From Sciurus carolinensis (Eukaryota > Chordata > Mammalia > Rodentia > Sciuridae), in the NCBI RefSeq assembly GCF_902686445.1, contig NC_062218.1, positions 137,813,607 through 137,877,606 on the forward strand: a stretch of DNA of 64,000 bases, read 5' to 3'. The notes beneath the pieces were generated by a model. It was not told the DNA's origin. It did not search any database and saw nothing but the letters and a program-made list of their open reading frames with translations. Of this stretch, positions 45,876-57,626 are shown one piece after another. How positions within the stretch are numbered: the first letter of the stretch is position 1; every line of letters starts with the position of its first letter. A program made the translations under genes and the position numbers.

Positions 45876-46587
45876 GAAATGCTTCTCTTGAGAAGCTGAA
45901 TGGGTCTAGAGAGGTGTTGATTCTTTTAGGATCAATTTGGGAATTCAGTAAGATTCCCCGAACATCTAACTCTAGACATGGACAAAAAAAACAGGTTTAC
46001 TGAAGGTAGACAAGGAGCCAGGCCCAGGCTGGAGTCATAAGGCCCCTCTTCAGAGGTGCTCGAGATTAGCTGCCTCAGCAGCTGAGGGAGGCTACACACA
46101 TTCATTATCTGGAACTGGGACAGATGGGTCATCAAACCCTCTACCGGGGCTCTGGGCCAGTGGAGGATTGGGGTAGGATACGTGCTTGCTGAGGCTGAGT
46201 ATTACCTCTGAGGTGCATCTCCTTGAGCGCCAGCCCTCTGGAGTGACCTTCCTTTCTTTTTCTTCACCCATTGCCCTTCCTATTCCCTCTCCTTCCTGCC
46301 TCTCAGTCTTCTGGAGCTTTGCCCAGGGGCTATATTGCTGGTGTGTCTACTGAAGGCACAGTGACTGCAGGTTTTTCTTTTTTTTCCCAACCTTTTCAGG
46401 TGTTAATTACATTAAAACATATACCATCATATAAGTAGTATGTCTTTTTTTCCTTTTTTATTGGTGCATTATAATCATACTAATAGTGAGATTCACTGTC
46501 AAGTTCATAATGCACATAACATAATTTGGTAAATCTCATTCCCTAGTACCTTCCCTATTTTCCCTTTCCCTCTTAATACTATGCATT
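45876..46587. other. Intergenic, nothing recognised
   Basis: Unique; A/T-rich towards the end (46380-46590) with an L1-like antisense phrase ('attataatcatactaatagtgag'). No gene. Confidence 0.45.
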
Positions 46588-46814
46588 TCTTTTCTTTTTT
46601 TTCTCTGCCCCCCCCCCCCAACTCCTCTGGGAATTGAACTCAGAAGTGCTGAGCCACTTCCCCAGCCCTATTTAAAAAATTTCTATTTTGAGACAGGGTC
46701 TCACTAAGTTGCTCAGGGTCTGGCTGAATTGGTGAGGCTGGCCTCAAACTTGTGATCTACCTGCCTAAACCTCCCGAGTCACTGGGATTACAGGTGTATA
46801 CCACTGTGCCCCAC
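46588..46814 (-). mobile_element. B1-ID dimeric SINE, antisense
   Basis: A T/C-rich tail is followed by reversed ID ('gctgagccacttccccagccc') and reversed B1 ('cactgggattacaggtg'). Confidence 0.9.
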
Positions 46815-46883
46815 TAGTAGTATGTATTTCTTGTAGAAAAACAAAAAATATTGAAAATCACCCATGATTCTACCAGCCAAACA

Positions 46884-46892
46884 CATGCATGC

Positions 46893-46925
<33 letters not shown>

Positions 46926-46929
46926 CACA
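46884..46929 (+). repeat. (CGCA)n(CA)n alternating purine-pyrimidine repeat
   Basis: ATGCATGCGCGCACGCACGC and following CA units, strictly alternating purine and pyrimidine. Confidence 0.95.
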
Positions 46930-47520
46930 GCCTACTGTTTCCAGGTTTCTACCCAGATACAAACACTGTCAGTTCATGTCTCATCTGGACACCCATTTTC
47001 TGAGCACGCATAACATGGTGGGCCATGCTGCAGCCTTAAAATGTGTCAATTTCACCAAATCGTCCTAATTTTGAGGTAGGTGATATGTCCATTTTATAGG
47101 CAGGAGACAAAGATGTAGGGGAGCTCACATGTCTTGCCTCTGTCCCAGGCTGGTTGAGAGACGGTGTTTTTCAGTCTTAGGCCAAGGCCAACGCTGCTTT
47201 CCTCCAAGTTCTGCTCCTTCCCTCGTGCCTTTGGCAACTGGGTTTCATGTCTTACAAGTTGGACTGAAATTGAACACAAAATCAGAGGAAGCTTATGCTG
47301 TAAAGATGCTAGTAAATTCCTCTTAATCTACAAGAAAACTGTCCTTGTTAATTAAAAGCGAAACAAAACAAAACAATCCTAGAACTCTGCTGAGTCCAGG
47401 TCTACGTAGGAGCTCTGGATAAAGAGATGACAGGCCTGGAGGGAGGCAAGGAAGGCAGAGTAGGAAGGCCATCCAGGGGCCTGTACTCAGCAGTCCCAAG
47501 GGAAGCACTGCCTTTCTTGG

Positions 47521-47797
47521 TGCTGTGGTTTGAATATGGCTTGTCCCCTCTGAAACTCATACGGAATCTGACTAGCACTGCAGCAGGGCTGGGAGGCTGG
47601 ACCTTTAAGAGGTGAGTAGGTAGTAAAGAGGGAGGGTTTGTTCTAAGTCTGGCCCCTCCAGTTTTCTTTTTTGCAGCAAGATTAAACCATCTGATCTTGG
47701 CTTTCCCAGTCTTCAGAACCATGAGCCTAAATAAACTTCTTTCCTTTATATGTTATCCAGTGAGTTCTGTTATAGCAACAGAAAATGGAGTAAGATA
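47521..47797 (+). mobile_element. ERVL-MaLR solo LTR (MST-like), internally shortened
   Basis: Starts TGCTGTGGTTTGAATATGG and ends near 'tatagcaacagaaaatggag'. It contains 'gctgggaggctggaccttt' and 'agaaccatgagcctaaataa'. About 280 bp, shorter than typical. Confidence 0.85.
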
Positions 47798-47820
47798 GTG
47801 GGTTTAAAGACCTCACTGCT

Positions 47821-47950
47821 GGGGCTGGGGTTGTGGCTCAGTGGTAGAGCACTTGCCTAGCATGTGTGAGGCACTGGGTTCGATCCTCAGCACCACATAA
47901 AATAAATAAAATAAAGGTGTTGTGTCCATTTACAACTAAACAAACAAAAA
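47821..47950 (+). mobile_element. ID SINE with 3' extension
   Basis: A well-preserved copy. Body GGGGCTGGGGTTGTGGCTCA, B-box GGTTCGATCC, AAATA tail, then TGTTGTGTCCATTTACAACT. Duplication CCTCACTGCT lies at 47811-47820 and 47951-47960. Confidence 0.97.
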
Positions 47951-47960
47951 CCTCACTGCT

Positions 47961-48176
47961 GCTGGGTATGGTGGCACATACCTGTAATCCCAGTGGTTTG
48001 GGAGGCTGAGGCAGGAGGATCACAACTTCTAAGCAGGCCTCAGCATCTTAGCAAGACCTTAAGGAACTTATTGAGTCCCTGTCTCAAAAAAAAAAAAAAA
48101 AAAAATTTGAGAAGGGCTCAGGATGTGGCTCAGTGGCTAAGCACCCCTGGGTTCAAACCCTGGTACCTAAAAAATA
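47961..48176 (+). mobile_element. B1-ID dimeric SINE
   Basis: B1 half 'ggtggcacatacctgtaatc', poly(A) linker, ID half 'aggatgtggctcagtggc'. Its outer duplication (AAAGACCTCACT, near 47806 and 48176) encloses the ID copy as well, so the ID inserted later at its edge. Confidence 0.93.
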
Positions 48177-48689
48177 AAGACCTCACTACCATCTCTGTCC
48201 CCCTGCCCCCAGGGCTCACACTGACTAGGAAGTCAGCACAAGTCCCCTAGGTCTTTATCCAGTTGCTGACACTCTCATCACCCTGGTCTTCCTTGAATAC
48301 ACTCTAAGGTCTTTTAAGTTGGGAAGTCCCCAACTAGACATGGTCTTATTGCTTTCTTACCTTGATGTTGTTTTCCTCCAATAGCTTGCAAAACTCTGTC
48401 ACCTGGAGAAAAAAGGAAAGTTAATGATGGAGACCTCTGACCCAAGGAAGCCTGGGTGGAAGCCGAGGGATGCAAAGTTCAGCTGTGGCAAATTCTTCAG
48501 AAGTCACTGGCTGCGTGCTAGCCAAGAGTGTCCAGACTTCCACCTGGGGACGTTTGCCACTGGAGGGCTTTCCTTCTCACTCAGCTTGTTACTCATCTGG
48601 AGCTGGCAAAGAAACCCCGGTGCTCTTTCGAATATGCTGTCTGAAGGCCTTATACAAACAGCAGCCCCTTCATTCATCTTTGTGGATAA

Positions 48690-49560
48690 AGATACTCATG
48701 AGATATTTATTGAGCACCTCGTAAATGCATTTCCAAGGGCTCTGGGGATACACAGTGGCTAAAACAGACAAAACCACTTGCCCTCATGGAGCTTGTGATC
48801 TGTTAACAAAACAAATACATTAAAAATACGGTAATCAGAGGTGTTGAGTAGTGCTATGGAGAAAAAAATACAGCAGGAGAGGGTGCTGGTAAGGAGTGTC
48901 GGCAAAGAGTGCCGAAATTCTAAATGGCGTGTCCAGGGAAGGCTGGACATCTAAGAAGGTAAATTATGAGCAAAGACCTAAAAGTGAGGACAGGGACCAT
49001 GAGAATTAGTGGGGAAGAAGGTTTCCAGCGGGAGAGAGCAGCAAGCACAAAGGCCTGGAGGGGAGAGCCTGCCTGGCACCTTAAAGGCCACTGAGGAGGG
49101 TGGCGTGGCCAGAGCAGAGGGGCGGTGAGAGGGTCCAGACGGAGCAGGGCAGTAAAGAAAGGCCTGGGTTTTGACTCCGAGAGTGGAGTCCCTGGAGGGT
49201 TTCCTACAGAGAACTGATGTAATACAACTCATGTTTTAGTAGGGTCACTCCGGACACAGTGTTGAGAATGAACTTGGGAGAACGATGGAACCAGTTAAGA
49301 GGCTATGGTAGAAATCCCAGGAAGCAATGAGGATGGCTTGGACAAGACAAGCAGTATGCAGGTGTTGAGATGTGGTCAGATTCTAGAAAGTGAAGCCTAC
49401 GGGATTTGCTGATGGATTGGAAGTGAGAGAAAAAAAGAAGAGTGAAGGAGGACTCCCAGGATTTTGGCTTGAGCAACTGGGAAGATGGAATTGCTCTTTT
49501 CTGAACTGTAGATGCCGGCAGGGGGGTGATGTGATGGAGGGGGTAAGATTAAAGAACTCA
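48690..49560 (+). repeat. Long ancient interspersed repeat
   Basis: About 870 bp in the order of a widely dispersed mammalian repeat: 'tattgagcacctcgtaaatgc', 'ctctggggatacacagtgg', 'ctcatggagcttgtgatc', 'agcacaaaggcctggag'. The longest copy of this unassigned family in the window. No coding potential seen. Confidence 0.6.
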
Positions 49561-49571
49561 GTTTTCTACAT

Positions 49572-50106
49572 TGTTATATTTGAATCTGAAATGTTCCCCC
49601 ACAACTCATGTGTTGACAGCCATGGTCCCCAATACAGCAAGGTTCAAAGATGGGCCATTTAGACAGTGACCAGATCATGAGGGCTCTAATCTTATGAGTC
49701 AATTGATGCATCAAATGGATCAGTAGCTAAATGGATTACTGGGAGGAGGGACCTCATTAGAGGAAGCAGGTCACCAGGAGGGTTCTTTTTAATTAATTAA
49801 TTAATTATGTGGTGTAAAGGATCAAACCCAGTGCCTCACACATGATGGAGACAGAGTGCTCTCTGAGCTACAGCCCCAGCCCCTTAGAAGGGTTTCTTCT
49901 GCCCCTGCCTTCTTGGCTGCCATGAATTGAGCAGTTCTCCTCGACCATGCCCTTTGACCATGATGTTCTGCCTCCTCTCAGGTCCAGACGAATGGAGCCA
50001 GCTGACTATGGACTGAATCCTCTGAAACCAGGAGCCAAAACACAACTTTCCTCCTCTAAGTTGTTCTTGTCAGGTATTTTGGTCACAGTGACGAAAAGCT
50101 AACACA
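49572..50106 (+). mobile_element. ERVL-MaLR solo LTR (MLT1-like) interrupted by an ID SINE
   Basis: Starts TGTTATATTTGAATCTG and ends GAAAAGCTAACACA. The LTR phrases resume on both sides of the ID at 49784-49884. Confidence 0.9.
49784..49884 (-). mobile_element. ID SINE, antisense, inside an LTR
   Basis: TTAATTAATTAATTAATTAT tail side, then the reversed ID body ('ctgagctacagccccagcccc'). A short duplication AGGGTT/AAGGGTT flanks it. Confidence 0.88.
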
Positions 50107-50648
50107 GACATGTTAAGTGTGAGATGTCTTTCAGACACTTAGTTAGAGAGTCCTGTAGGGAAGTGAATATGTGAGTCTGGAATTCAGGGAAGAGGCTGGA
50201 AATGAAGGTTTGTGAGAGCTCAGCATATAGCTCTTCAAGGCCAAGAAGACCATGACCTAGAATGGAAGTCAGTGGAGAAGCCATTCAAGGACAGTACACC
50301 ATTCAATCGCTCAGCAAAGGAGACTGAGAAGGACTGGCAAATACCACAGAAGGAACACACCAGGAGAAGGGGCTTCAAGGAGGACGGTGCATCCACTGTG
50401 ACAGGTCCCACAATACAGAACAGAGAATTAACAACTGGATTTATCATCTTGGAGTCACCTAGATCCTGGTCATGGGAGATTCATTGGAATAGATGGGATA
50501 AGCACTGGAATGGAGTAAGTTCAAGAGAGAAGCTGAAGTCCTGAACTGCAGGACAAAGGTGGATGCAGCAGCAGTAGGGCTGGAAGCAAAGGGCAGGATC
50601 ATAGGATAAACTGGTTCTCCCTTCACTTTCCTCAAATGTGAAATGCAG
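50107..50648. other. Intergenic, nothing recognised
   Basis: Unique sequence with short unrecognised open frames. Confidence 0.5.
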
Positions 50649-50772
50649 GGGCTGGGGTTGTGGCTCTGGTAGAGCGTTTGTCTAGCACGTGTGAGGCACT
50701 GGGTTCGGTCCTCAGCACCACATAAAATAAATAAACAAAATAGAGAAAAAAATTAAAAAAAAAACAATTGAA
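50649..50772 (+). mobile_element. ID SINE
   Basis: Target-site duplication AAATGTGAAATGCAG lies at 50634-50648 and 50773-50787. Two bases of the A-box region are missing (GGCTCTGGTAGAG). Confidence 0.95.
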
Positions 50773-51004
50773 AAATGTGAAATGCAGAGCACAAAGCTGG
50801 TTCATACATGATACTTATAAGTGGGACATGCTATGCTGGGCTCAGCCCTCCTGGTTGTCAGGTGTCATCCATTTCTGGTCCCTTGAGCCAGATATCCCCC
50901 TGCTCCTAGATTCCCATGAAGTAATTCCTATTTTCTCATGTGTAGTCTTGGGATAAATGGCTATAGCTTGGGGCTGCAAAGAAAGTTCTGTCTTTTACAA
51001 ATCA

Positions 51005-51300
51005 AGATCTAGCCTTAGTCCCCTCCCTGATAGGAAGTCAGAGTGAGCAAGACAGATAGGGGCCTCCCCTCAGGAAGCTTGTCTTCTGAGGCAGGAGACA
51101 AAGAATCACCAAGGGGCAGATAAGAAGGCAGGTCATTTCAAATGCCAATAAGCACTCTGAAGACAATAAAATGGAGAGAAAGAAAGAAAATAAGTGTGGA
51201 GAAAATAAGTGTGAATAAGGCTTCAGTCAGGCTGTGTGGTCGGCAGCCTCTCTGGGGGATGACATTATGACAAGACCTGGACAGTGATACCCAGCTAATT
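51005..51300 (+). repeat. Ancient interspersed repeat fragment
   Basis: Shares order with the 48.7 kb copy ('cctcccctcaggaagcttgtcttctg', 'gccaataagcactctgaag', partial). Confidence 0.4.
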
Positions 51301-51559
51301 CCTGAACTAAGGCCTACTCCTCTGCTCTCAGGTCTCCCCTGTGGCATTTACAGTATTTACATTCCTGGAATAAGGCCAGGGCCCAGGGTGGCCTTAGGTA
51401 CAAAGCCAATAGGAAATATTCTTTCTCCCTTCTCTCTCTAGTTCATATTGTGGGACTGTTTCTCCATGATTACAAAAGACACACATTTCCACTGAAGATT
51501 AGGAAACTACTGAAAATGGAAGGAGGAAAAAACCAAGGAAAACCCCCAAAGTCACAGAA

Positions 51560-51850
51560 TTCAATCGCTTGGAGACAACTATAAGTTACCTTTGGTATGT
51601 ACCCTTCCAGACATTTTTCTATGCATATATAATTTTTTAAAAAAATGAGATCAGGTATATTATGTTTTGTGACCTGAATTTTTTGACTACATCTGTTTAA
51701 AGCACTCTTCTTAAGTCATTAATTTTCTTCTTCAAGATTACTTTTAATGATTGCACAGTATTTCATTGCATACAGATTTTCACAAAATTTCCATTGTTTC
51801 TGGTGACTGCTACTATAAATAAATGCTCCAATAATCTTGTATTCTTTTTC
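51560..51850 (-). mobile_element. L1-like fragment, antisense, diverged
   Basis: 'gattgcacagtatttcattgc' and 'atttccattgtttctggtga' resemble the antisense L1 ORF2 3' region. Old and short. Confidence 0.45.
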
Positions 51851-51890
51851 TTAGGGGGGTGGTAGAGGTTGTGAAACTCAGATTATTTCC

Positions 51891-52008
51891 TTAGGATTGT
51901 GGCTCAGTGGTAGAGCAATTGCCTAGCACTTGTGAGGCACTGGGTTCATTCCTCAGCACCACCTAAAAATAAATAAATAAAATAAAGCTATAGATATGTA
52001 AAAAAAGA
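51891..52008 (+). mobile_element. ID SINE
   Basis: 'ttgtggctcagtggtagagc' with B-box 'gggttcattcc' and an AAATA tail. Confidence 0.9.
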
Positions 52009-52127
52009 TTGTCTGCTGTTGCATGTCCTTTAAAAAAAAAAAAAAAAAAAAAAGGAAAGAAAGAAAATATCTTTCCAGTGACATTTCCCAAGGGGTTTCC
52101 AGAGAGTCTCTGCTGGCCATCAGTGGC

Positions 52128-52343
52128 ATGTCCTGAAGGAAAGTGAGTTCTGGAGGATGAAGTAGGACAAGCACATGCCCTGGAGGCCCCCAGACTTGGC
52201 TTTGAGTCCTTGCCCTGATAATTCTAGCTCACTCAGGACAAGTGGTCACCCAAGGAAAGCAAGTCCTTTGGGAGGGACATGGATCTGATTTGTTGACTGT
52301 TAGATTTGTAGCATTTAGCACATAGTAAGTGCTCAATAAATAC
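52128..52343 (+). repeat. Local duplication A, copy 1 (includes MIR-like end)
   Basis: Shares 'agtgagttctgga', 'acttggctttgagtc' and 'gggagggacatgg', and a MIR-like terminus with CAATAAAT, in the same order as 52778-52984. The offset is about 650 bp. Confidence 0.75.
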
Positions 52344-52520
52344 AGGTCTCAAGGCAGCCCAAGGCTGAAGGGAAGGAAGGGCAAAAGCGGAGCCCCAAAC
52401 ACAGGGAACTGCTTCCATCCAGGCCCATTCAATTCTCTGACATATGTTGGTCTTCCCTTTTCTTCCTTACTAAGCTGTAGGAAAACAATAAGTCCCTCCC
52501 ATAAACCCAGAGAAATCCAT

Positions 52521-52604
52521 GGGGATTCCCCACCTCAGCCAGAAAGAGTGTCCCTCTGGGGCCCCAGGACAAAGATGGTTCCCCTCCCCCTGGGGGAAAT
52601 TCCC
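52521..52604 (+). promoter_or_regulatory. Pair of NF-kB-type motifs
   Basis: GGGGATTCCC at 52521-52530 and GGAAATTCCC at 52595-52604 (minus strand GGGAATTTCC). Both fit GGGRNWYYCC exactly and lie 65 bp apart. Motif evidence only. Confidence 0.35.
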
Positions 52605-52777
52605 TTGTGAAAGCGCCTGCCTCGCGGGGAAACCATCCCAGTGGTCAGGCACTTGACCAACCTGGCTTTGGGTCAGGGCTGCTGGGTATTGCTGAGCAAA
52701 CAGAAAAAGCCTGTCCCCAAAACCAGGATTGCTCCCAAACTCTCGAATTCCCCACAGTCTGTGGCCCCATGAGGGGA

Positions 52778-52984
52778 ATGTCATGAAGCAAGTGAGTTCT
52801 GGAGCATGAGGTAGGAAAAGTACCAGCCTAGGAGGCCACCAGACCTGGCTTTGAGTCTGGCTCTGACTCATTCCAGCTCAGTTGGGGCAACTGACCAACT
52901 ATAGGATGAGGGAGGGACATGGGTCTATTTTGTGGGCTGTAAGAGCTGCAACACTTAGCACAAAGTAAATGTTCAATAAATACC
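52778..52984 (+). repeat. Local duplication A, copy 2
   Basis: Second copy of the 52.13 kb segment. Similarity extends through non-repeat sequence on the left, so two independent MIR insertions are unlikely to explain it. Confidence 0.75.
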
Positions 52985-53110
52985 ACACCAGGGCAACATA
53001 TGGTCCTTTCTGAGCCTCTGTTTGCTTATCTGCAACATAGGGATGATAATGCATATCTCATGGGCTTGCTATGAAGACTAAACAAAATGTGGATAAGAGG
53101 CATAGGTGCC
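52985..53110 (+). repeat. MIR
   Basis: 'ctgagcctctgtttgcttatctgc' (partial), 'gggatgataatgcatatctcatgg'. Confidence 0.65.
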
Positions 53111-53354
53111 TCGTGCTCAAGAAATACTAGAGTCCCTGGCCCTGGAGGGTTGCTTCTGACATGCCCAGTCCCCATGGTGCAGAGAAGCAGCTTTGCAGTT
53201 CCCTTTTATTTGATAGAATTAGTTTGCTTCTATTCCACTTGCTGCTTGCACCCAAGCTGGTATAGTACGCACCACTGGGCATGTTCGAACCCCTCACCCT
53301 ACACCAGAGGCTTCAGGACAGCTGAAGGACAAGAGGTGCACAACATTATGAAGT

Positions 53355-53480
53355 AAGCAAGGTCATTATCTCCATTCTACAAATAAGAAAACAGCTTTAG
53401 GAAGGTTAGGTGGCTTGCCCAAGTCACATAGCAGGGATAGGCAAAGCAAGACCTGAGCCTATGATTCCTGGGCCTGTGTT
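53355..53480 (-). repeat. MIR, antisense
   Basis: 'ctacaaataagaaaacag … ggcttgcccaagtcacatagc' in antisense MIR order. Confidence 0.7.
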
Positions 53481-56400
53481 CTGTTCTAGGCAATTCTCAT
53501 GCAAAGGGATTTGGGGGCGAGGAGGAAGTGGCCAATTCAATGTCCCTAAGGGAAAAGGCGGGCTGAACTCTAGAGGGAAGGTGGTCTTTGAGGAGTCAGC
53601 AAGGCACTGCACACACCTGAGCCCCTCTCCATCTTCCTGTGGAGCTTTGTGTATGCAGCAGCTGTGATTCCCAGAGACCCTGGGTTTAGCTGGGCTGGGA
53701 CAGGCTGATGGAAAGGGGCAGGGGGCCAGGCTCCATCTATCAATGTGGAGTCCTGTCAGCAAGGGGACTTGGGGACCAGGTATGGTGGCTGCAGGGCATT
53801 TGCTCAGGAGTTGGCCTAGTTTCAGCTGTGGGGAAAACAGGGCTCCTGACAAAACCACAGTGGCTTGAGTTACTCATTTCTGTGAGCCCAGGACCCACAT
53901 GGAACCTGGAGTGGTGAAAGCTGAATGAAGGAGATGCCTGGGCCCCCAGCAAGCCAGGGATGTGAAGGGAGTGAATGGGGCCAGGCAGGAGAGTTTTAAT
54001 GACCAAGAATGGCTTCACTCTCCCTTCCCCCTACAAAAATGGAATTGTTTCACGAAGGCAGGTCTGTGGCTGATTCATTTTTTCCTCTATAGCACGCCTA
54101 GATTATTTCAGAGAGAACTGATAGTAAGTACAGCTTATTGGTAGTGTAACTGGAAGCCAGTTTACAGGATGACAGGTGGCATGTGCTTTGCATGCCTGGG
54201 TCATCAGGAAAGAGCAAGTTCCACTGGTCTATTGTGTCTTGACTGGGATGGGCCTGGAGCAGGGCAGTGACCCTTTTCCTCACGTGTCCACAGAGTGTGG
54301 CTCCCTCCCCAGCTGGCCTGAGGCTCACTCTCCCTTTCTTGGTTTAAGGGAGTCCATTTGGAGGAAACTACCTGGTTCTAGGTGATTCCCTAGGGGCAGA
54401 AATGGAGTATGTGTTGTAACATCCTTTCCCATGGGAATGTGGAGCTCCCTAGGCCACAAGAAAGAAAAATACAGACCATTAATCTCCTTACTGAGACTAA
54501 AACTGACACTTTTGCCTGAATGGTTGAACTGGCTTCTTCCTGTCCCACCTGCCATCTCCACTGCATGCATAGATTTCAAGGCTACAAATAATCCTGATGC
54601 TACATATTAAAAATAATGCCTTGCTTGAATTCTTGTTTGTCTGTTGGTATAAACCAAGGCTTTTCAGCAGGTGTGATGCATGGGGTCAGCACAGGGCCAA
54701 AGCAGGTGAATTTATCACCTGTTTGTCAGTGTAGCTTTAAGCTTCAAGCCAAGGATGCTTCAAATCCCAGAGTAAGACATCTTTGGAGACAAGGTCCTTA
54801 TGACACCTTCATCCACCATGGCCCTAAGTTTATAGAATCACTTTTAAACTCCTTGAATAGCAGCCAAAGGCCTACAGGCTCTGACCCAGTATACCTGTCC
54901 ATTCCTTCCTCCGTCCTGCATTTCACTCTGTATCTGGGGTGAGATGCAGGTGCCTAGACCAGTTGGCTTTTGCTTAAGCCAGTGGTTCTCAAAGTGTAGT
55001 CCCCAGACACAGTTCATGAAAAGTTCAATTTATAGGTTTTCATTTACAGCTAGTGTTTAAAAAAAAAAAAAATCCAGCTTAAGAAATTTTTATCTTAATA
55101 GCAACAAGTACAGTGAATACAGCAATAATAATGAAAATTACTAGTATCAAACAACACACAGTGAAGGAGAAAGTTTGATGGTGTGGGAGGCCTGCACGCG
55201 ATCGTGAGGGTGTGTTCACTTGCTGTGAAATGTGAAGCCTGAGCCATGATCCTTGAAGTGTTGTAGATGGAAGCTGAGCCTCCGGTCACACATGAGCAGA
55301 CGCCCAGTTTGGATCAGATGTTACACCAGGCTGCACAGGATTAGGGAGACCCTGGCTGACTGGCTCAAAAGATGGACCATACTTTTCATGGGTGTTAAAC
55401 TAGGCCCAGCCCCCAATCCCTGCAAACTCCCCATAGTCAGGCCCTATTTCTCTGTGCCAGAGTCCGCAAGGAGAGCAGTGCTGACACTGGTCCAGTTGGC
55501 TCAACAAAGGGGAAATTCTCTCCTCCTTGAGTCACCACACTGACAGCGGGAGTCGCATAGCAAGCGCTGGACTACAAACGATCACTATGCTTGTTTCACT
55601 ATGCCGCATCAGTTCCAAAATCCCCTCTGATGCTTTTACATCAGCACCAGATCCAAAAACTTCCCCCATGTTTCCCCCAGTTTGAAGAGAACAATACGCT
55701 AGTAATCAAAGCTACATTGTCATAAAACTGATTTCCCCCCAGAAAATAAAAGATCCTGAACTCAAGGTTATGAGCTTGCGATCTGGAGGGACCAAGCCTC
55801 TACCTCTTCTGCTGGGAAAGGTGTGGTAACAGGCCTGGGGACTCCTGTCATCTTGCCAAGAGGACCCCAACCTGCCAGTTGGACACAAGCTGCCACCTGC
55901 CTCCTCCACCAGAAAGCCAGCTCCTGCATCTCTTCACCCAGCTTCATGCTGCTACATGACAGTACAGTGTACAAGTCCTAACTCTGTGTCACTGCTGAAG
56001 GAACAATCAATACCTTTTCTCTTTTCTCTGGGACAGGCAGTGACCACAGTTGGCAATGAACAGTCACTAAGGATATTCTCACATGACTGGTCTTAGGTAA
56101 AACCTCTGAAGTGGCACCCAGGATCCTTGCTCATCCCCGTTCCCTGCCCTCACTATCACCTTTCCCACCTTTGCTCTCACAGGAACTTAAAACTCCAGGT
56201 AGGACCAAAGGCGTTCTTGAAATTCCCAGATGGTACACTCAATTCTGGATGTTTGTGAGTTTTCCTGGGAAAAGGTTCTATCTATTTTATTAGATCCAGG
56301 AGGGGTTGTGTAACCTCAAGTAGCCTAAAACCAACTGGACCAAGCCCTCTTTGAATAGAAGCACATTGGTTGGATAAAGTTAATTTACATTAGTGAGTTA

Positions 56401-56560
56401 TGTATCTTTAGCTAATTGCATTTCAAAAAAAAAAAAAAAATCTGGGGAAGGAGAATGTTAAATCAAAAATAGATTTCAAATGACAAAATTGAGGTATGGT
56501 TGAAACCTGAGCGGGGAAGGATAACATTAAGCCTTTCTCCCCGTAGTAACACCAAGGCCA
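53481..56560. other. Intergenic, no gene seen
   Basis: Mostly unique. L2-like fragment at about 54780-54940 (sense) and a diverged DNA-transposon-like stretch from about 54978 ('ccagtggttctcaaagtgtag'). Open frames up to 144 codons are unrecognised. Confidence 0.5.
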
Positions 56561-56689
56561 CTGGAGTGGGGACAGGAGTTGGTGACTAGGAAGACCTGAA
56601 GGCATTACTCAGATGAACCCAGTTCCAAGGTTTGAGAAACCCTCCAGACCCTCAAGGCTGCTAAGACTCTAAAAGATAAGGGAATGTTC
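56561..56689 (+). repeat. Local duplication B, copy 1
   Basis: Shares in order 'gagttggtgactagga', 'gcattactcagatgaacc', 'tccaaggtttgagaaaccct' and 'aaggctaagactcta'-like wording with 57627-57762. The offset is about 1.07 kb, same orientation. Confidence 0.85.
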
Positions 56690-57626
56690 CGTCATGGCTT
56701 AGGAGCCCAGCAACACTATTTCCACTATCGTGTTAGGTTGTTAAATGGGAAGAGCACGCCTAGAGCACTTGCTTCCTCCCCAAACAGCCAAGCCCCTGGG
56801 AGACCTATGTCTGCTCCATCCCGAGTCCCTGCTCTCTCCTGGTGACATGACACAGCTGCCCATAGGAGGAGCAATCTGGGGCATCCTCCTCCCTCCCTCT
56901 ACAGCCCTCTCCCCCACACACAGCTGGGCCCTTCCTCCCCTGCACTTTCTAGAAGCCAGAGCTCCCCGCCACCCCCGCACCACTCACAGTCAGGAGGAAG
57001 TGATTCTGCAAGGCCTCCCAGGAACTTCCAGGGCTGGCTCAAGGCACCAGACTGTTAAATAAGTGGGATTTTTTCAATGCTTTCAGAAACCGTTGTTTAA
57101 AAAGATATAACCATCCAAACTGTTTATGTAACCCTTGGGAAGTCTTAACAGATATGATTCCCTATTCATAATTGTGGCCAGAACTTAAAAGAAAAAAAGG
57201 AGGGGTTGTCAAAATCAGAGAGGCTGTTACATTATAGCTGTGGGTTTGCACCACTGACTTCAGTATTTTGCTCTAATTTAAGAAACCTCTTTTTATTCAC
57301 TTTTCTCTTTTTCTGGGTTTCCTTTCCCTTGGTGTCCACCGCTGTGTATCATATGCTCCTGACAGTTTCTGGGAACATGAGAACTGTCTCCCTGAAATGG
57401 AGCCCAGAACTTAGGCTTGAATAAGAATTTTCAGAATGGCAGAATAATACTAAATGCTGGAATTCATTTAACAGTCTAACAATATTCGATTCTTACTGAT
57501 ATTCCACATCTACACCTTTAGGAGTCTGCCTCTGTGCTATCCTCACAGGAGATGGGCCTCATTCCACTTGGTCTAACTCTTAGGGGTTCAATCTCTGCAT
57601 CTGTGGCAACAGAATCCACAAGACCT

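Noticed and set aside
46884..46929. CRISPR-like or satellite array
   Set aside because: The repeat is a plain dinucleotide/tetranucleotide microsatellite in a mammalian genome, with no spacer structure.
47821..47895. tRNA-Ala-like gene
   Set aside because: A and B boxes are present, but the element has an ID body, an A-rich tail and target-site duplications, and no acceptor-stem pairing. The same applies to all ID copies listed.
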